Shown: piece after piece, positions 18,607 to 27,324 of the stretch
How the letters are laid out: each line of letters starts with the position of its first letter
How positions within the stretch are numbered: the first letter of the stretch is position 1
NCBI GenBank assembly: GCA_021777225.1
Contig: JAJYDQ010000008.1
Coordinates: 1-64,000 of the forward strand
Source: Deltaproteobacteria bacterium
Lineage (GTDB): Bacteria; Desulfobacterota; Desulfomonilia; Desulfomonilales; Desulfomonilaceae
Reading direction: 5' to 3'
DNA: 64,000 bases
Translations under genes and position numbers: made by a program
The notes under the pieces: generated by a model
Database searches by the model: none
What the model saw: only the letters and a program-made list of their open reading frames with translations
Told to the model about the DNA's origin: nothing

Positions 18607-20169
18607 GTGGGATCGATTCCCTTTTTGATCTATGCCCTTGTCGCAATAGTTTTGGGACTCGGCGCCGGATACGCTGTCGCTAAATTTCTGGACAAGAGGC
18701 GTTTTGAATCAGCGAAATCCAGCGCTGACCAGATCGTCAAGAACGCCCAAAAAGAAGCGGAAACAATTAAAAAGGAAGCTCTGCTCCAGACCAAGGACCA
18801 GTTGTTCCAGGCTAGAGCGGAACTTGAGAATGAAATACGAGAAAGAAGATCCGAACTTTCTGCAAGAGAGGCTCGACTTCTCAAAAAGGATGAAAATCTT
18901 GAGAGAAAATCAAGCCAACTCGAACAGAAGGACGCCCAACTGGTGAAACACGAAAGAGAAATTGAAGCTGGGCAAAAAAGAACAAAAGATAAGGAACGCG
19001 AGGCTGATAATCTTTTAAAAAGACAGCAGGAAAAGTTGGAATCTCTGGCTGGTCTTTCTTCTGTGGAAGCCCGGGACATGCTGCTTAAAAAGGTTGAAGA
19101 CGAAACCCGTATTGAGAGCGCCAGAATAATTAGGCAAATCGAAGAAGAAACCCTTGCCCAATCTGACAAGAAGGCCAAGGAAATAGTGTCCACGGCCATT
19201 GGTAGGTACGCCGCTGACTTTATTGCGGAGAGGACCGTGTCGGTTGTGAGTTTGCCAAACGAAGAAATGAAGGGTCGAATCATAGGCCGGGAAGGCAGGA
19301 ATATCCGTGCTATAGAGGCCGCTACTGGGGTTGACCTCATCATAGACGATACACCTGAGGCTGTAATACTTTCAGGTTACAATTCCATCCGTCGGGAAAT
19401 CGCCCGAATCGCTCTTGAAAGACTCGTGAACGATGGTCGAATTCATCCTGCCAGAATTGAGGAAATTGTAAAAAAAGTTACCCAGGAAATGGAAGAGGCC
19501 ATCGTTGAAGCTGGAGAGCAGGCGAGTTTCGATGTTGGAGTCCACGGAATAAACCCTGAGTTGGTCAAATTGGTTGGAAAACTGAAATATCGGACATCTT
19601 TTGCGCAAAACGTGTACCAACATTCCATCGAGGTTGCTTTTCTTTGTGGTATTATGGCCGCTGAATTGGGGCTAAACCAGAAAAAAGCCAAAAGGGCGGG
19701 ATTGCTGCACGATATTGGTAAGGCGATAGATCATGAGGTGGAAGGGGCTCATGCCATCATCGGATCGGATATTGCCAGGAGATATGGAGAATCCCCCCTG
19801 ATTGTGAATGCGATTGCCTCCCATCACGGAGATGAAGATCCTACTAGCGCTATAGCTGTCCTTGTTCAGGCGGCTGACACCCTCTCGGCGGCCAGGCCGG
19901 GCGCACGACGTGAAATGCTCGAAAACTATGTTAAAAGACTCGAAGACCTCGAGAGGATAGCCGATTCTTTCAAGGGAGTGAGCAAGTCGTTTGCTATCCA
20001 GGCTGGTAGGGAAATCCGGATCATTGTTGAGAACTCAAACATACGCGATGAACACCTTACTTTACTTGCCAGAGATATTCGCAAGAAAATCGAAAAGGAC
20101 TTGTCCTATCCTGGTCAAATTAAGATTGTCGTTATTAGGGAAAGCCGTGCAGTAGAATACGCCAGATAG
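18607..20169 (+). CDS. rny: Ribonuclease Y
   Basis: Membrane-anchored endoribonuclease that starts mRNA decay. The 520-residue product has an N-terminal membrane helix (about 4-25) and a long charged coiled coil to about 190. A KH domain ([29 protein letters not shown]) follows, then an HD domain with [25 protein letters not shown] and ASHHGDEDP. Length and order are typical. The start is GTG at 18607, three bases after a strong GGAGGGGG; no ATG is near. A small kinase-like gene follows after 14 bp. Confidence 0.96.
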   Translation: MGSIPFLIYALVAIVLGLGAGYAVAKFLDKRRFESAKSSADQIVKNAQKEAETIKKEALLQTKDQLFQARAELENEIRERRSELSAREARLLKKDENLERKSSQLEQKDAQLVKHEREIEAGQKRTKDKEREADNLLKRQQEKLESLAGLSSVEARDMLLKKVEDETRIESARIIRQIEEETLAQSDKKAKEIVSTAIGRYAADFIAERTVSVVSLPNEEMKGRIIGREGRNIRAIEAATGVDLIIDDTPEAVILSGYNSIRREIARIALERLVNDGRIHPARIEEIVKKVTQEMEEAIVEAGEQASFDVGVHGINPELVKLVGKLKYRTSFAQNVYQHSIEVAFLCGIMAAELGLNQKKAKRAGLLHDIGKAIDHEVEGAHAIIGSDIARRYGESPLIVNAIASHHGDEDPTSAIAVLVQAADTLSAARPGARREMLENYVKRLEDLERIADSFKGVSKSFAIQAGREIRIIVENSNIRDEHLTLLARDIRKKIEKDLSYPGQIKIVVIRESRAVEYAR

Positions 20170-20183
20170 TCATCGGAAAGAAC

Positions 20184-20933
20184 TTGCGCAACAACGACAT
20201 AACTGAAGAACTTGAAGAAAAGGAATTACTGGCGCTTATGGTATTCCCAGAGCTTGTCGGCGGACTTTCCCATGAAGTAGCTCAACCGTTAAACGCCATA
20301 TCGTTGGCTTGTGAGGTCATTAGATTTAGGGTCGAACGACTTCCCGCCTTAAACGAAACCGATCTTAATTTTTTTCGAGACAAGTTGGCCGGCATAAAAA
20401 CCCAAGTGTTGATGGCGGCGGACAAAATTAGCGGGATTCGACGCTATGGGTCCAAGGCTGTGAATTCTTCGGCAGGTGATATTGAAGCCTCATTTCTACG
20501 AGTTTCTAATCTTCTTCGACAGCAATTTATTTCAAGGGGGATCGAATTCATTGTTCAAAATCATAATGAAGGTCCCGTTCCAACTCTAATTGACGATGTT
20601 GTGCTCGATCTCACTATCGCTGAGTGCATCGTATTTGCTAGAACTCGGGTTGAGTTCCTGGACTCCAGACACAAAGAGCACAACGTTCCGTATGAAAAAA
20701 GGATAGAGGCCCTACTGAATAGGTCTCCCGGTCCAAACTCAATGGTGATAAAGTGGAATTGCGGAACACTCCGAATGGAGGACCTAGTTGAATTTATTCC
20801 GCATCGCGTCAAGATCGGCTTGAGCGCTTCCAAAAAAATCATAGGTCGTTTCGGTGGGACGATACAAATAGATGAGGACGGGATCTCTCTGTTTTTTCAA
20901 CAAACAGACTCAAATCCTCAAAGTTTAGGCTGA
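20184..20933 (+). CDS. Histidine kinase-like protein with phosphoacceptor domain but degenerate ATPase
   Basis: A 249-residue soluble protein. LVGGLSHEVAQPLNAISLA around His30 is a good HisKA H-box, with the QPLNAI signature of histidine kinases. The region after about 110 has the length of a GHKL ATPase domain, but the N-box Asn and the DxGxG and GxGxG loops are not recognisable. The end, GLSASKKIIGRFGGTIQIDE, resembles the last strands of that domain (normally GLxxxkxiveahGG). It could be a phosphotransfer or adaptor protein and not an active kinase. It starts at TTG, 14 bp after rny, suggesting cotranscription. No receiver domain is nearby. Confidence 0.7.
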   Translation: MRNNDITEELEEKELLALMVFPELVGGLSHEVAQPLNAISLACEVIRFRVERLPALNETDLNFFRDKLAGIKTQVLMAADKISGIRRYGSKAVNSSAGDIEASFLRVSNLLRQQFISRGIEFIVQNHNEGPVPTLIDDVVLDLTIAECIVFARTRVEFLDSRHKEHNVPYEKRIEALLNRSPGPNSMVIKWNCGTLRMEDLVEFIPHRVKIGLSASKKIIGRFGGTIQIDEDGISLFFQQTDSNPQSLG

Positions 20934-21061
20934 CAATTCTTCTCCCGCTGCTCTAATTGTGATAAGATTCGGAAAGTTTTGGCATGTGGGAAATGGTGCT
21001 GTGTCCCAAACGCCGGAGCAATTCATTTAGAATCGACAGATGGACAAAGGTGGAGGCATAA

Positions 21062-22336
21062 TTGCGCTGCGGTAGGGTCCCTGACATTAACCCAAAGAAT
21101 CGAAGGCGATCCACTCTCTCAGACTTCCTCAGGTTTATTTCCTTGGGGGTTTTGCTAATCAATCTGGCTGGCTGTGGCGCTTCTTTGAATCTTGTAAAGA
21201 GGGATAATCTCAATCCATCTTCCCTATCCAGCGCCATTTCAAAAGCATTTACCTTTGGTTCGGGAAAATCTTCCCAAGTGTCAAACAGGCCCGGCGTTTA
21301 TCCTCCAATTCCTCTCGAAGCCAACGAACCGCGAGTAAGAAAATTTCTTAGGGAATATGGATACGACCACAGAAATACAACTCGAAACTACCTCGCTCAA
21401 GCCCAAAAATTTCTACCCATGGTTAAGGAACAAACACGAGAGCATCATTTGCCTCAGGAACTTGCCTATCTGTTTTTACTTGAATCAGGCGCTAACCCCG
21501 AAGCCAGGTCTCGTGCAAACGCTCTGGGCATGTGGCAATTTATGCCGGCCACAGCACGGACTTACGGTCTACGAGTGGATAGTTACGTGGATGAACGGCT
21601 TGATCCTGCAAAGTCCACAAACGCCGCTCTACTTTATTTGAAGGATCTGTATGGCATGTTTGGATGCTGGAGGCTTGCGCTAAGCGCCTATAACTCGGGG
21701 GAGAACAAGCTAAACAGGGTGCTGTGCAAGGAAGACGCAAATGAATATGAGGATATTTGTTCCAGCCGTATGCTTAAACGCGAAACCAAGGAATTTCTTC
21801 CTCGTTTCCAGGCTATAACAATAATTGCGAAGAACCCGGAAAAATATGGTTTTCAGCGAATAGATTCAAAGAGATTTGACGAAAAATTTGAACTTGCTCC
21901 GATACAAGGGAGCTATTCTCTTGACAAGCTGGCCCATATTTTGGGTATTTCGTACGCCGATTTGCTCGAACTTAATCCGGCCCTTGTGCGTGGGGTAACT
22001 CCGACTGATGGATCTCCTTACTCCATCAAGGTTCCTCCCGGGAAAAAGGACATCTTACTGGCCGGACTATTAAAAATTCCTGAAGATAAGCCTAAGAGCC
22101 AAATAATCCATGTTGTTAAAAAGGGGGACACGGTAAAGGGGATTATTGGAAAATACGGCGTGCCAAAGGAGATGTTGGTTCAGCTCAATCCAGATGTTAA
22201 TTTGTCCCGCAGACTTAAAAGAGGCGCAAAGATCACGGTTCCCAAAATTCCTGTTAAAAAGAAGGTTGTGTCGAAAACCAACGGGATTGCGCCAAAAAAC
22301 AGACCCAAGCCTGGGACATCAGCGAAGAAATCCTAA
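21062..22336 (+). CDS. Lytic transglycosylase lipoprotein with LysM (MltD-like)
   Basis: A 424-residue envelope enzyme that would cleave glycan strands of peptidoglycan. A signal sequence ends in the lipobox LAGC (about residue 38). The SLT domain has LPQELAYLFLLESGANPEAR, with the catalytic Glu in ES, and ALGMWQFMPATARTYGL, then LALSAYNSGENKLNR. Two LysM-like stretches follow: YSLDKLAHILGISYADLLEL and IHVVKKGDTVKGIIGKYGV. The C-terminus is basic. The TTG start at 21062 is supported by GGTGGAGG just upstream. It is convergent with argJ. Confidence 0.9.
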   Translation: MRCGRVPDINPKNRRRSTLSDFLRFISLGVLLINLAGCGASLNLVKRDNLNPSSLSSAISKAFTFGSGKSSQVSNRPGVYPPIPLEANEPRVRKFLREYGYDHRNTTRNYLAQAQKFLPMVKEQTREHHLPQELAYLFLLESGANPEARSRANALGMWQFMPATARTYGLRVDSYVDERLDPAKSTNAALLYLKDLYGMFGCWRLALSAYNSGENKLNRVLCKEDANEYEDICSSRMLKRETKEFLPRFQAITIIAKNPEKYGFQRIDSKRFDEKFELAPIQGSYSLDKLAHILGISYADLLELNPALVRGVTPTDGSPYSIKVPPGKKDILLAGLLKIPEDKPKSQIIHVVKKGDTVKGIIGKYGVPKEMLVQLNPDVNLSRRLKRGAKITVPKIPVKKKVVSKTNGIAPKNRPKPGTSAKKS

Positions 22337-22365
22337 CCCGGCGGCGGCTTTAACTAGTGACCGGT

Positions 22366-23562
22366 TCATGAACGATAATCAGCGTTTATTGCGACATACT
22401 CCTCTGAAAGATCGCATGTTAGGATAGTAGCGTGGGCCAAACCGGTTTTCAGGTCTATTGATATTGAGAATTCTGGCAAGCGCATTTCCTGCTTTGCCTG
22501 AGCTTCCCATTCTCCGGCTATCAAATTTCCAGATTTAACAATCTGGACTGAACCAATCCAAAGATCAATCTTTGACGGATCGAATTTCACCCCGGCCGAA
22601 CCTGCTGCGCAAATTATTCTACCCCAATTGGGGTCTTCTCCGTGGAAGGCGGTTTTTACCAAGGGTGACTCCGCTATCCGTCTGGAAACCCTCACTGCCG
22701 AGAATTCATCGGGAGCGCCGAATACTCGAACTTCGACAACTTTTGTGGCGCCTTCTCCATCCTTAACGATCTGTCTGGCCAAGTCAGCGCACACGCTTGT
22801 TAGTCCCTGTGAAAACAGATTTCGATCCATGTCATTGTCCAGGAGCGCTTTAGACTGATTTGATCCACCGGACATTATTATTGCGGTGTCGTTTGTGCTG
22901 GTATCTCCATCTACGGTAATTCTATTAAAAGTCAAATCGTTAGCTTGTGCGAAGACTTTCCTGAGGTATGACTCCTCAACACTCATATTCACCAGAACTA
23001 CCGCAAGCATCGTAGCCATGTTAGGAGCCATCATGCCTGCTCCTTTGGCCATTCCTGCAATCTTTAACGGACCGTTGCTGAGCGGCTTTTCGACCAATGC
23101 TGTTTTTGGGGTCGTGTCAGTAGTCAAAATTGCGGATGCCGCATCCATGAAGGACGATGGGTTCATCAATCTCGTCAGTTCTGAAATTTTTGCGTTCATT
23201 CGGTCTACCGGAAGCGGTTGACCAATAACTCCTGTAGACATTGGCACTACCAGTTCATGGGCAATCCCTAAGCTATCCGCTACGGATTTGGTCAGAAACA
23301 AAGCGTTAGCCAGGCCCGAGTCGCCTGTATACGCATTGGCGTTGCCTGAATTAATTAGTAGCGCTTGAGCGATTCCCCTTTGGAGACATCCTCTTGTTAT
23401 TGTAACCGGAGCAGCGCAAACGAGGTTGGTCGTCGTAACCCCAACAGTTGTTGCAGGGCGCTCCGAGGCTATCAAAGCTAGATCAAGCCGGTCGGAATCC
23501 GCGTGTTTTATGCCTGCGCCTACTGCTGAAAATCTAAACCCTTCAATCTCAAATTTATCCAT
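22366..23562 (-). CDS. argJ: Glutamate N-acetyltransferase / ornithine acetyltransferase
   Basis: Transfers the acetyl group from N-acetylornithine to glutamate, closing the cyclic arginine pathway. It is 398 residues, the usual size. The self-cleavage site is in KGAGMMAPNMATMLAVV, between Ala and the nucleophile Thr of the ATML motif. NSGNANAYTGDSGL, TVDGDTSTNDTAI and DPNWGRIICAAGSAGV are all present. Whether it can also use acetyl-CoA cannot be told from sequence. Confidence 0.96.
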   Translation of the reverse strand: MDKFEIEGFRFSAVGAGIKHADSDRLDLALIASERPATTVGVTTTNLVCAAPVTITRGCLQRGIAQALLINSGNANAYTGDSGLANALFLTKSVADSLGIAHELVVPMSTGVIGQPLPVDRMNAKISELTRLMNPSSFMDAASAILTTDTTPKTALVEKPLSNGPLKIAGMAKGAGMMAPNMATMLAVVLVNMSVEESYLRKVFAQANDLTFNRITVDGDTSTNDTAIIMSGGSNQSKALLDNDMDRNLFSQGLTSVCADLARQIVKDGEGATKVVEVRVFGAPDEFSAVRVSRRIAESPLVKTAFHGEDPNWGRIICAAGSAGVKFDPSKIDLWIGSVQIVKSGNLIAGEWEAQAKQEMRLPEFSISIDLKTGLAHATILTCDLSEEYVAINADYRS

Positions 23563-23591
23563 ACTTAATACCCTAACCCATTGGAAGTTTT

Positions 23592-24215
23592 TTAGGTTAC
23601 CACCCCATATTCTCTTAGTCGCTCGGAGAGGGACTCAAAAGTAGTGAACTGTATGCCTACCATCCCCAGTTTTCCGGCGGCCTGGACGTTTTTCATGATG
23701 TCGTCAATAAATATTGAGTTTTTTGCTTTGATCTGAAACATTTCTAATGCTTTTATGAAATATTGTCGCTGAGGCTTCTTAGTTCCCATTTTGTAGGACA
23801 ATGCCGCTTTTTTATAAAAGAGTAATTCGGGAAATTTTCCGATGATGTATTCATAATGGGCTTCATCGGTATTAGACGCCAGCCAAACGCCATATCGCCG
23901 CGCCAGTTCACGGCCGAGATTCACCATTTGATGATCAAGTCTAAATATGTCACACCAAATCCGTCTAAATTCTAACAGGTCAGCGCTGAGGTCGGTCCGT
24001 AACACGATTTCCCTGTGAAATCCCTCGAAACTTATGGACCCGATCTCTAATGCCTCAATGAGATCACTCACAACTAAGGCAAACAATTTGGGGTCACTTT
24101 CTGATTTTGCAGCGAGATCACCAGGAAGGTATTTTATTAACCCTGTTACGGCAATGCGCCAATCAAAAGGCACAAGAACATTACCGAGATCGAAAATAAT
24201 ATCTTTAACGACCAT
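23592..24215 (-). CDS. HAD-superfamily phosphatase
   Basis: A 207-residue HAD hydrolase of the epoxide hydrolase N-terminal-like/YihX kind. Motif I is FDLGNVLVPFDW; motif II is around LASNTDEAHY; motif III includes MGTKKPQRQYFIKALEM; motif IV is SIFIDDIMKNVQAAGKLGM. A four-helix cap is inserted after motif I. The substrate is unknown; sugar phosphates or FMN are usual for relatives. It lies about 30 bp upstream of argJ on the same strand and may be cotranscribed. Confidence 0.85.
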   Translation of the reverse strand: MVVKDIIFDLGNVLVPFDWRIAVTGLIKYLPGDLAAKSESDPKLFALVVSDLIEALEIGSISFEGFHREIVLRTDLSADLLEFRRIWCDIFRLDHQMVNLGRELARRYGVWLASNTDEAHYEYIIGKFPELLFYKKAALSYKMGTKKPQRQYFIKALEMFQIKAKNSIFIDDIMKNVQAAGKLGMVGIQFTTFESLSERLREYGVVT

Positions 24216-24265
24216 AAGATAACCTATACAATAGCTCTGAAGCCTTCAAAACTTTTATTTTCGCT

Positions 24266-24703
24266 CTAAAATCGCTTGCGTCCCTGGACGCAATTGAAGT
24301 GATTCCGTATTTGACGCTCCCATTCGTTGACAAAGGACGTCACAATATCCTTGACCGGATCATTGGATTTGTCGGCCAAGCGCCGCACAGCCTTCCAAAA
24401 GTCCTTGATTGATGGAAGGATTTCATCCGTGACGCTAACCACCAGGGTGTTTCCGCACGAGCAATTCCTGTAGATCATTGTAAATGATTTTCCAATTATT
24501 TCTCCAGCGTCTTCCATAGACTGTGCTTTGGCTTCTGTGTCGTAAATGTAATGATACAGACTCTCATATCTTTTGCCGCAAGTTCGGCATTTCTTCGGGA
24601 AAAGGTTCTTGTCGTTGTTTATCAACGAAAACTGTTGAATGAAGTCCGTGAAAGCCATTTCACGCGTTTTTTCTAAGACCCGTGATTCGGTTTCTTCTTC
24701 CAT
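24266..24703 (-). CDS. Small zinc-binding protein of unknown function
   Basis: About 145 residues with CRTCGKRY near residue 48 and CSCGN near 92, a likely four-cysteine metal site (CxxC plus CxC). The rest is charged and helical. I do not recognise the family. The start is placed at ATG 24703, since GGAGGG is five bases upstream; the longer reading from 24727 lacks a ribosome site. It lies between the HAD and VTT membrane-protein genes on the same strand. Confidence 0.65.
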   Translation of the reverse strand: MEEETESRVLEKTREMAFTDFIQQFSLINNDKNLFPKKCRTCGKRYESLYHYIYDTEAKAQSMEDAGEIIGKSFTMIYRNCSCGNTLVVSVTDEILPSIKDFWKAVRRLADKSNDPVKDIVTSFVNEWERQIRNHFNCVQGRKRF

Positions 24704-24776
24704 AAACCCTCCGAGAAAATGGAACAACGCCTGACAAATATATCACTACAAAAGGATAAGGATTAAGTCTTTACTA

Positions 24777-25490
24777 TTAAACGTTCTGCCCACGGAGCCA
24801 CCTTTCGATTCTGTCGCGTTGCAAGAAAACCAGGACGAACGTCAATGCGCAAACTACTAAAAGTGTCATAAGCGAGGTCCAATCTTCCTCGAACACTGCG
24901 GAACCGCTTAAGCTTAGCATAATAGTTCCAGGAATTCGGCCAATGGCGCTTACCCAGAAAAATGTGAAAACTCCCATGGGGCTTAACCCCAATATATAGG
25001 AGAGGATGTCCTTAGGAAAACCCGGGATGGCAAACAAGATCAGAGATATGGCTGCTCCACGCCTCTCAGTAAGAAAATGGAACCGTTCAAGAGATTTCTC
25101 GCTCACAAAATATTTTACCAATGGCATCCCTATAACTTTTGCAGCAAGAAAGGCCGCCATTGATCCGATAGATAGTCCAATGGTCGAGTATATTGTGTTG
25201 GGCAGCGCGCCGAATATGAATCCTCCAACTGCGCCGGTGAATTCGCCAGGGATTGGTGCGATAACAACCTGTAACGCTTGTATAAATATGAAAACCATGG
25301 GCGCTGCTTTGCCCCAATTTTCTACATAATTCCGAAGTGTCTCCCTGTTTTCAAAAATGCTGAACAACTCGGTCAGCATAGGACTCAAGCGGCCTGATAG
25401 CCAGAAATAAAGACATGCCCCTACCAAAAGAACCAAACATGCGATAGCCAACCTCAACCTCATGGGGTCATCAATAATAATTTTTTTCAT
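24777..25490 (-). CDS. TVP38/TMEM64 (VTT-domain) membrane protein
   Basis: A 237-residue inner-membrane protein with about five to six hydrophobic segments. FIQALQVVIAPIPGEFTGAV with GGFIFG is the VTT signature, followed by ERRGAAISLILFAIPGFPKD and LSPMGVFTFFWVSAIGRIPG. Family members related to DedA are thought to be lipid scramblases or flippases. Its first codons overlap the end of hflX by 20 bp. Confidence 0.88.
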   Translation of the reverse strand: MKKIIIDDPMRLRLAIACLVLLVGACLYFWLSGRLSPMLTELFSIFENRETLRNYVENWGKAAPMVFIFIQALQVVIAPIPGEFTGAVGGFIFGALPNTIYSTIGLSIGSMAAFLAAKVIGMPLVKYFVSEKSLERFHFLTERRGAAISLILFAIPGFPKDILSYILGLSPMGVFTFFWVSAIGRIPGTIMLSLSGSAVFEEDWTSLMTLLVVCALTFVLVFLQRDRIERWLRGQNV

Positions 25491-27171
25491 GGGTCAAGCT
25501 TGCTCCGCTGGTTCTGTTCCCGTGGTATTCGATTTGCTTAAGCTTTAAGTCTTGAAGAATTTGGTTTTCAACTTGTTCAATCAGTCCGTTGAAAGTCTCT
25601 GGTTTCAAGGCTGAGACAGCCACCCCATTGTATCGGGCGCACAAATTGTTCACAGTTTCAGAATCCGTCAAGTCTATTTTATTGAACACGCGTATGATCA
25701 GTTTTTCTGAGAGTTCAAGTTTGTCGAGCAAATCCTCTACAGCCTCAAGTTGTTTCTCAACTTGAGGATTTGACGAGTCTATTACGTGAAGAAGAAGATC
25801 TGCGTCGGTCAATTCATCCAGTGTGGCGGCAAATGCTTTTAGCAGTGTTTCGGGGAGGTCCTTAATGAACCCGACAGTGTCAGTTATGATGACTTCAGTT
25901 TCGCGCGGAAACCTCAATCTTCTACTTGTAGGATCCAACGTTGCAAAAAGTTTGTTTTCTACAAGGACCGAGGATTTAGTAAGATTGTTCAACAGGGTAG
26001 ACTTTCCGGCGTTGGTGTAACCGACAATCGAGATGATTGGGATGCTTCTCCTGGAGCGTAGCCTGCGTCTCAGTGACCTGGCTTTGGCAACCTGCTTGAT
26101 CCTTTGCTCGAGAAATCCAATTCTATTATGAATTCTTCGACGGTCGATTTCTAGTCGGGTTTCACCAGGACCACGACCACCTATTCCGCCGGTAAGTCTT
26201 GATAATGCGTCGTCTTTTTCACTGAGCTTGGGAAGAGCGTATTTGAGTTGAGCAAGCTCAACTTGAAGTTTTCCTTCACTGGATTTGGCTCTCTGGGCAA
26301 ATATATCGAGAATTAGTTGTGATCTATCCAGAACTTTGATCTCTGTAAACTCGGAAATCGCTTTAACCTGAGGAGCTGTTAGTTCGGTGTCAAAGACCAG
26401 AACATTAGCCCCTTTTTGTAGAGCCTGAATAACAATTTCTTTGAGTTTCCCTTTGCCGACAACATAGTGAGGATCAACCGAATCCCTGCGTTGTATCAAA
26501 AAGCCAACTACGTCCAAACCGCTAGAACTCGAGAGTTCTTTCAGTTCCCGTATAGATTCTTCGATTTCCCATGGTCTCCCATCAGTTTTGCCTACCAGAA
26601 AAGCTGTCTCGTTTTGGGAACCGATGAAACTGGATTTCATCACCCTGTAGATTTCGCCCTCAAGGGATTTTATAAAGGCAAGGAAGTCGAGATCAAGTTG
26701 AGAAGGAAAAGTTGGTTCCATGAGGCGCCATGCTTCCTCTTTGGGGTTTGGCGGTAGAAGATGAGCAATCTCTATTACGGTAGGTAGTCCTACACTATCA
26801 ACACCGACAGACGCAATGAGGTCAAGCCTCAGTAGAGCTAGGTCTGTGAGGTCCTCGTGCGACAAACGCTCGTTCTTCAAGTGCGTGTGCACCAGTCTTA
26901 GCCCTCTCAGGCGGCCTACCCCGACACGCCAACCCGTCAACCGGGGAATAATAATAGACCGCGCCTCTCCAACAATGATCCGCTGGAGCCTGCCTTTACG
27001 ATCTATTAGCAGACCGAGTTGCCGGTTAATTTCGAAAGCCAGTTGAGTCAGACTCCGAGCTAGTTCATGGGTTATTACGACATTTGCCGGAACGCGCCTA
27101 GTGGCAAATTTCTCCAGTCGCTCAATTTGTGAGTGTTTTAGGCCCGAAGTTGAGCCGGAAACAAAACTCAA
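25471..27171 (-). CDS. hflX: GTPase HflX
   Basis: A ribosome-associated GTPase that splits stalled ribosomes. At 566 residues it is longer than E. coli HflX because of about 170 N-terminal residues, an extension seen in deltaproteobacterial and clostridial forms. The HflX N-domain has DVVGFLIQRRDSVDPHYVVG and GKGKLKEI. The GGRGPGETRLEIDRRRI hinge is followed by the G domain: G1 GYTNAGKSTLLN, G3 DTVGFIKDLP and G4 NKIDL. The short C-terminal domain is present. Confidence 0.95.
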   Translation of the reverse strand: MSFVSGSTSGLKHSQIERLEKFATRRVPANVVITHELARSLTQLAFEINRQLGLLIDRKGRLQRIIVGEARSIIIPRLTGWRVGVGRLRGLRLVHTHLKNERLSHEDLTDLALLRLDLIASVGVDSVGLPTVIEIAHLLPPNPKEEAWRLMEPTFPSQLDLDFLAFIKSLEGEIYRVMKSSFIGSQNETAFLVGKTDGRPWEIEESIRELKELSSSSGLDVVGFLIQRRDSVDPHYVVGKGKLKEIVIQALQKGANVLVFDTELTAPQVKAISEFTEIKVLDRSQLILDIFAQRAKSSEGKLQVELAQLKYALPKLSEKDDALSRLTGGIGGRGPGETRLEIDRRRIHNRIGFLEQRIKQVAKARSLRRRLRSRRSIPIISIVGYTNAGKSTLLNNLTKSSVLVENKLFATLDPTSRRLRFPRETEVIITDTVGFIKDLPETLLKAFAATLDELTDADLLLHVIDSSNPQVEKQLEAVEDLLDKLELSEKLIIRVFNKIDLTDSETVNNLCARYNGVAVSALKPETFNGLIEQVENQILQDLKLKQIEYHGNRTSGASLTHEKNYY

Positions 27172-27324
27172 TAAAATCCTCCTGACTTGATGAACTTATG
27201 AAAACAGGTTGATGCTTTTGCAAGAGGAAAACTGAGCTTACTTGACAAGCCCAACTTCCGATGCGGTTTTTCGCCTTTCGCAGCACCGTCCGGAGACCGG
27301 CAGAGACGTCTCAAATTCCCTTTT

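Noticed and set aside
18630-19343. 237-codon minus-strand ORF opposite rny
   Set aside because: It is antisense to the coiled-coil region of RNase Y; its Ser/Ala/Leu-rich composition comes from the mirror of Lys/Glu codons, and it has no ribosome site or family motif.
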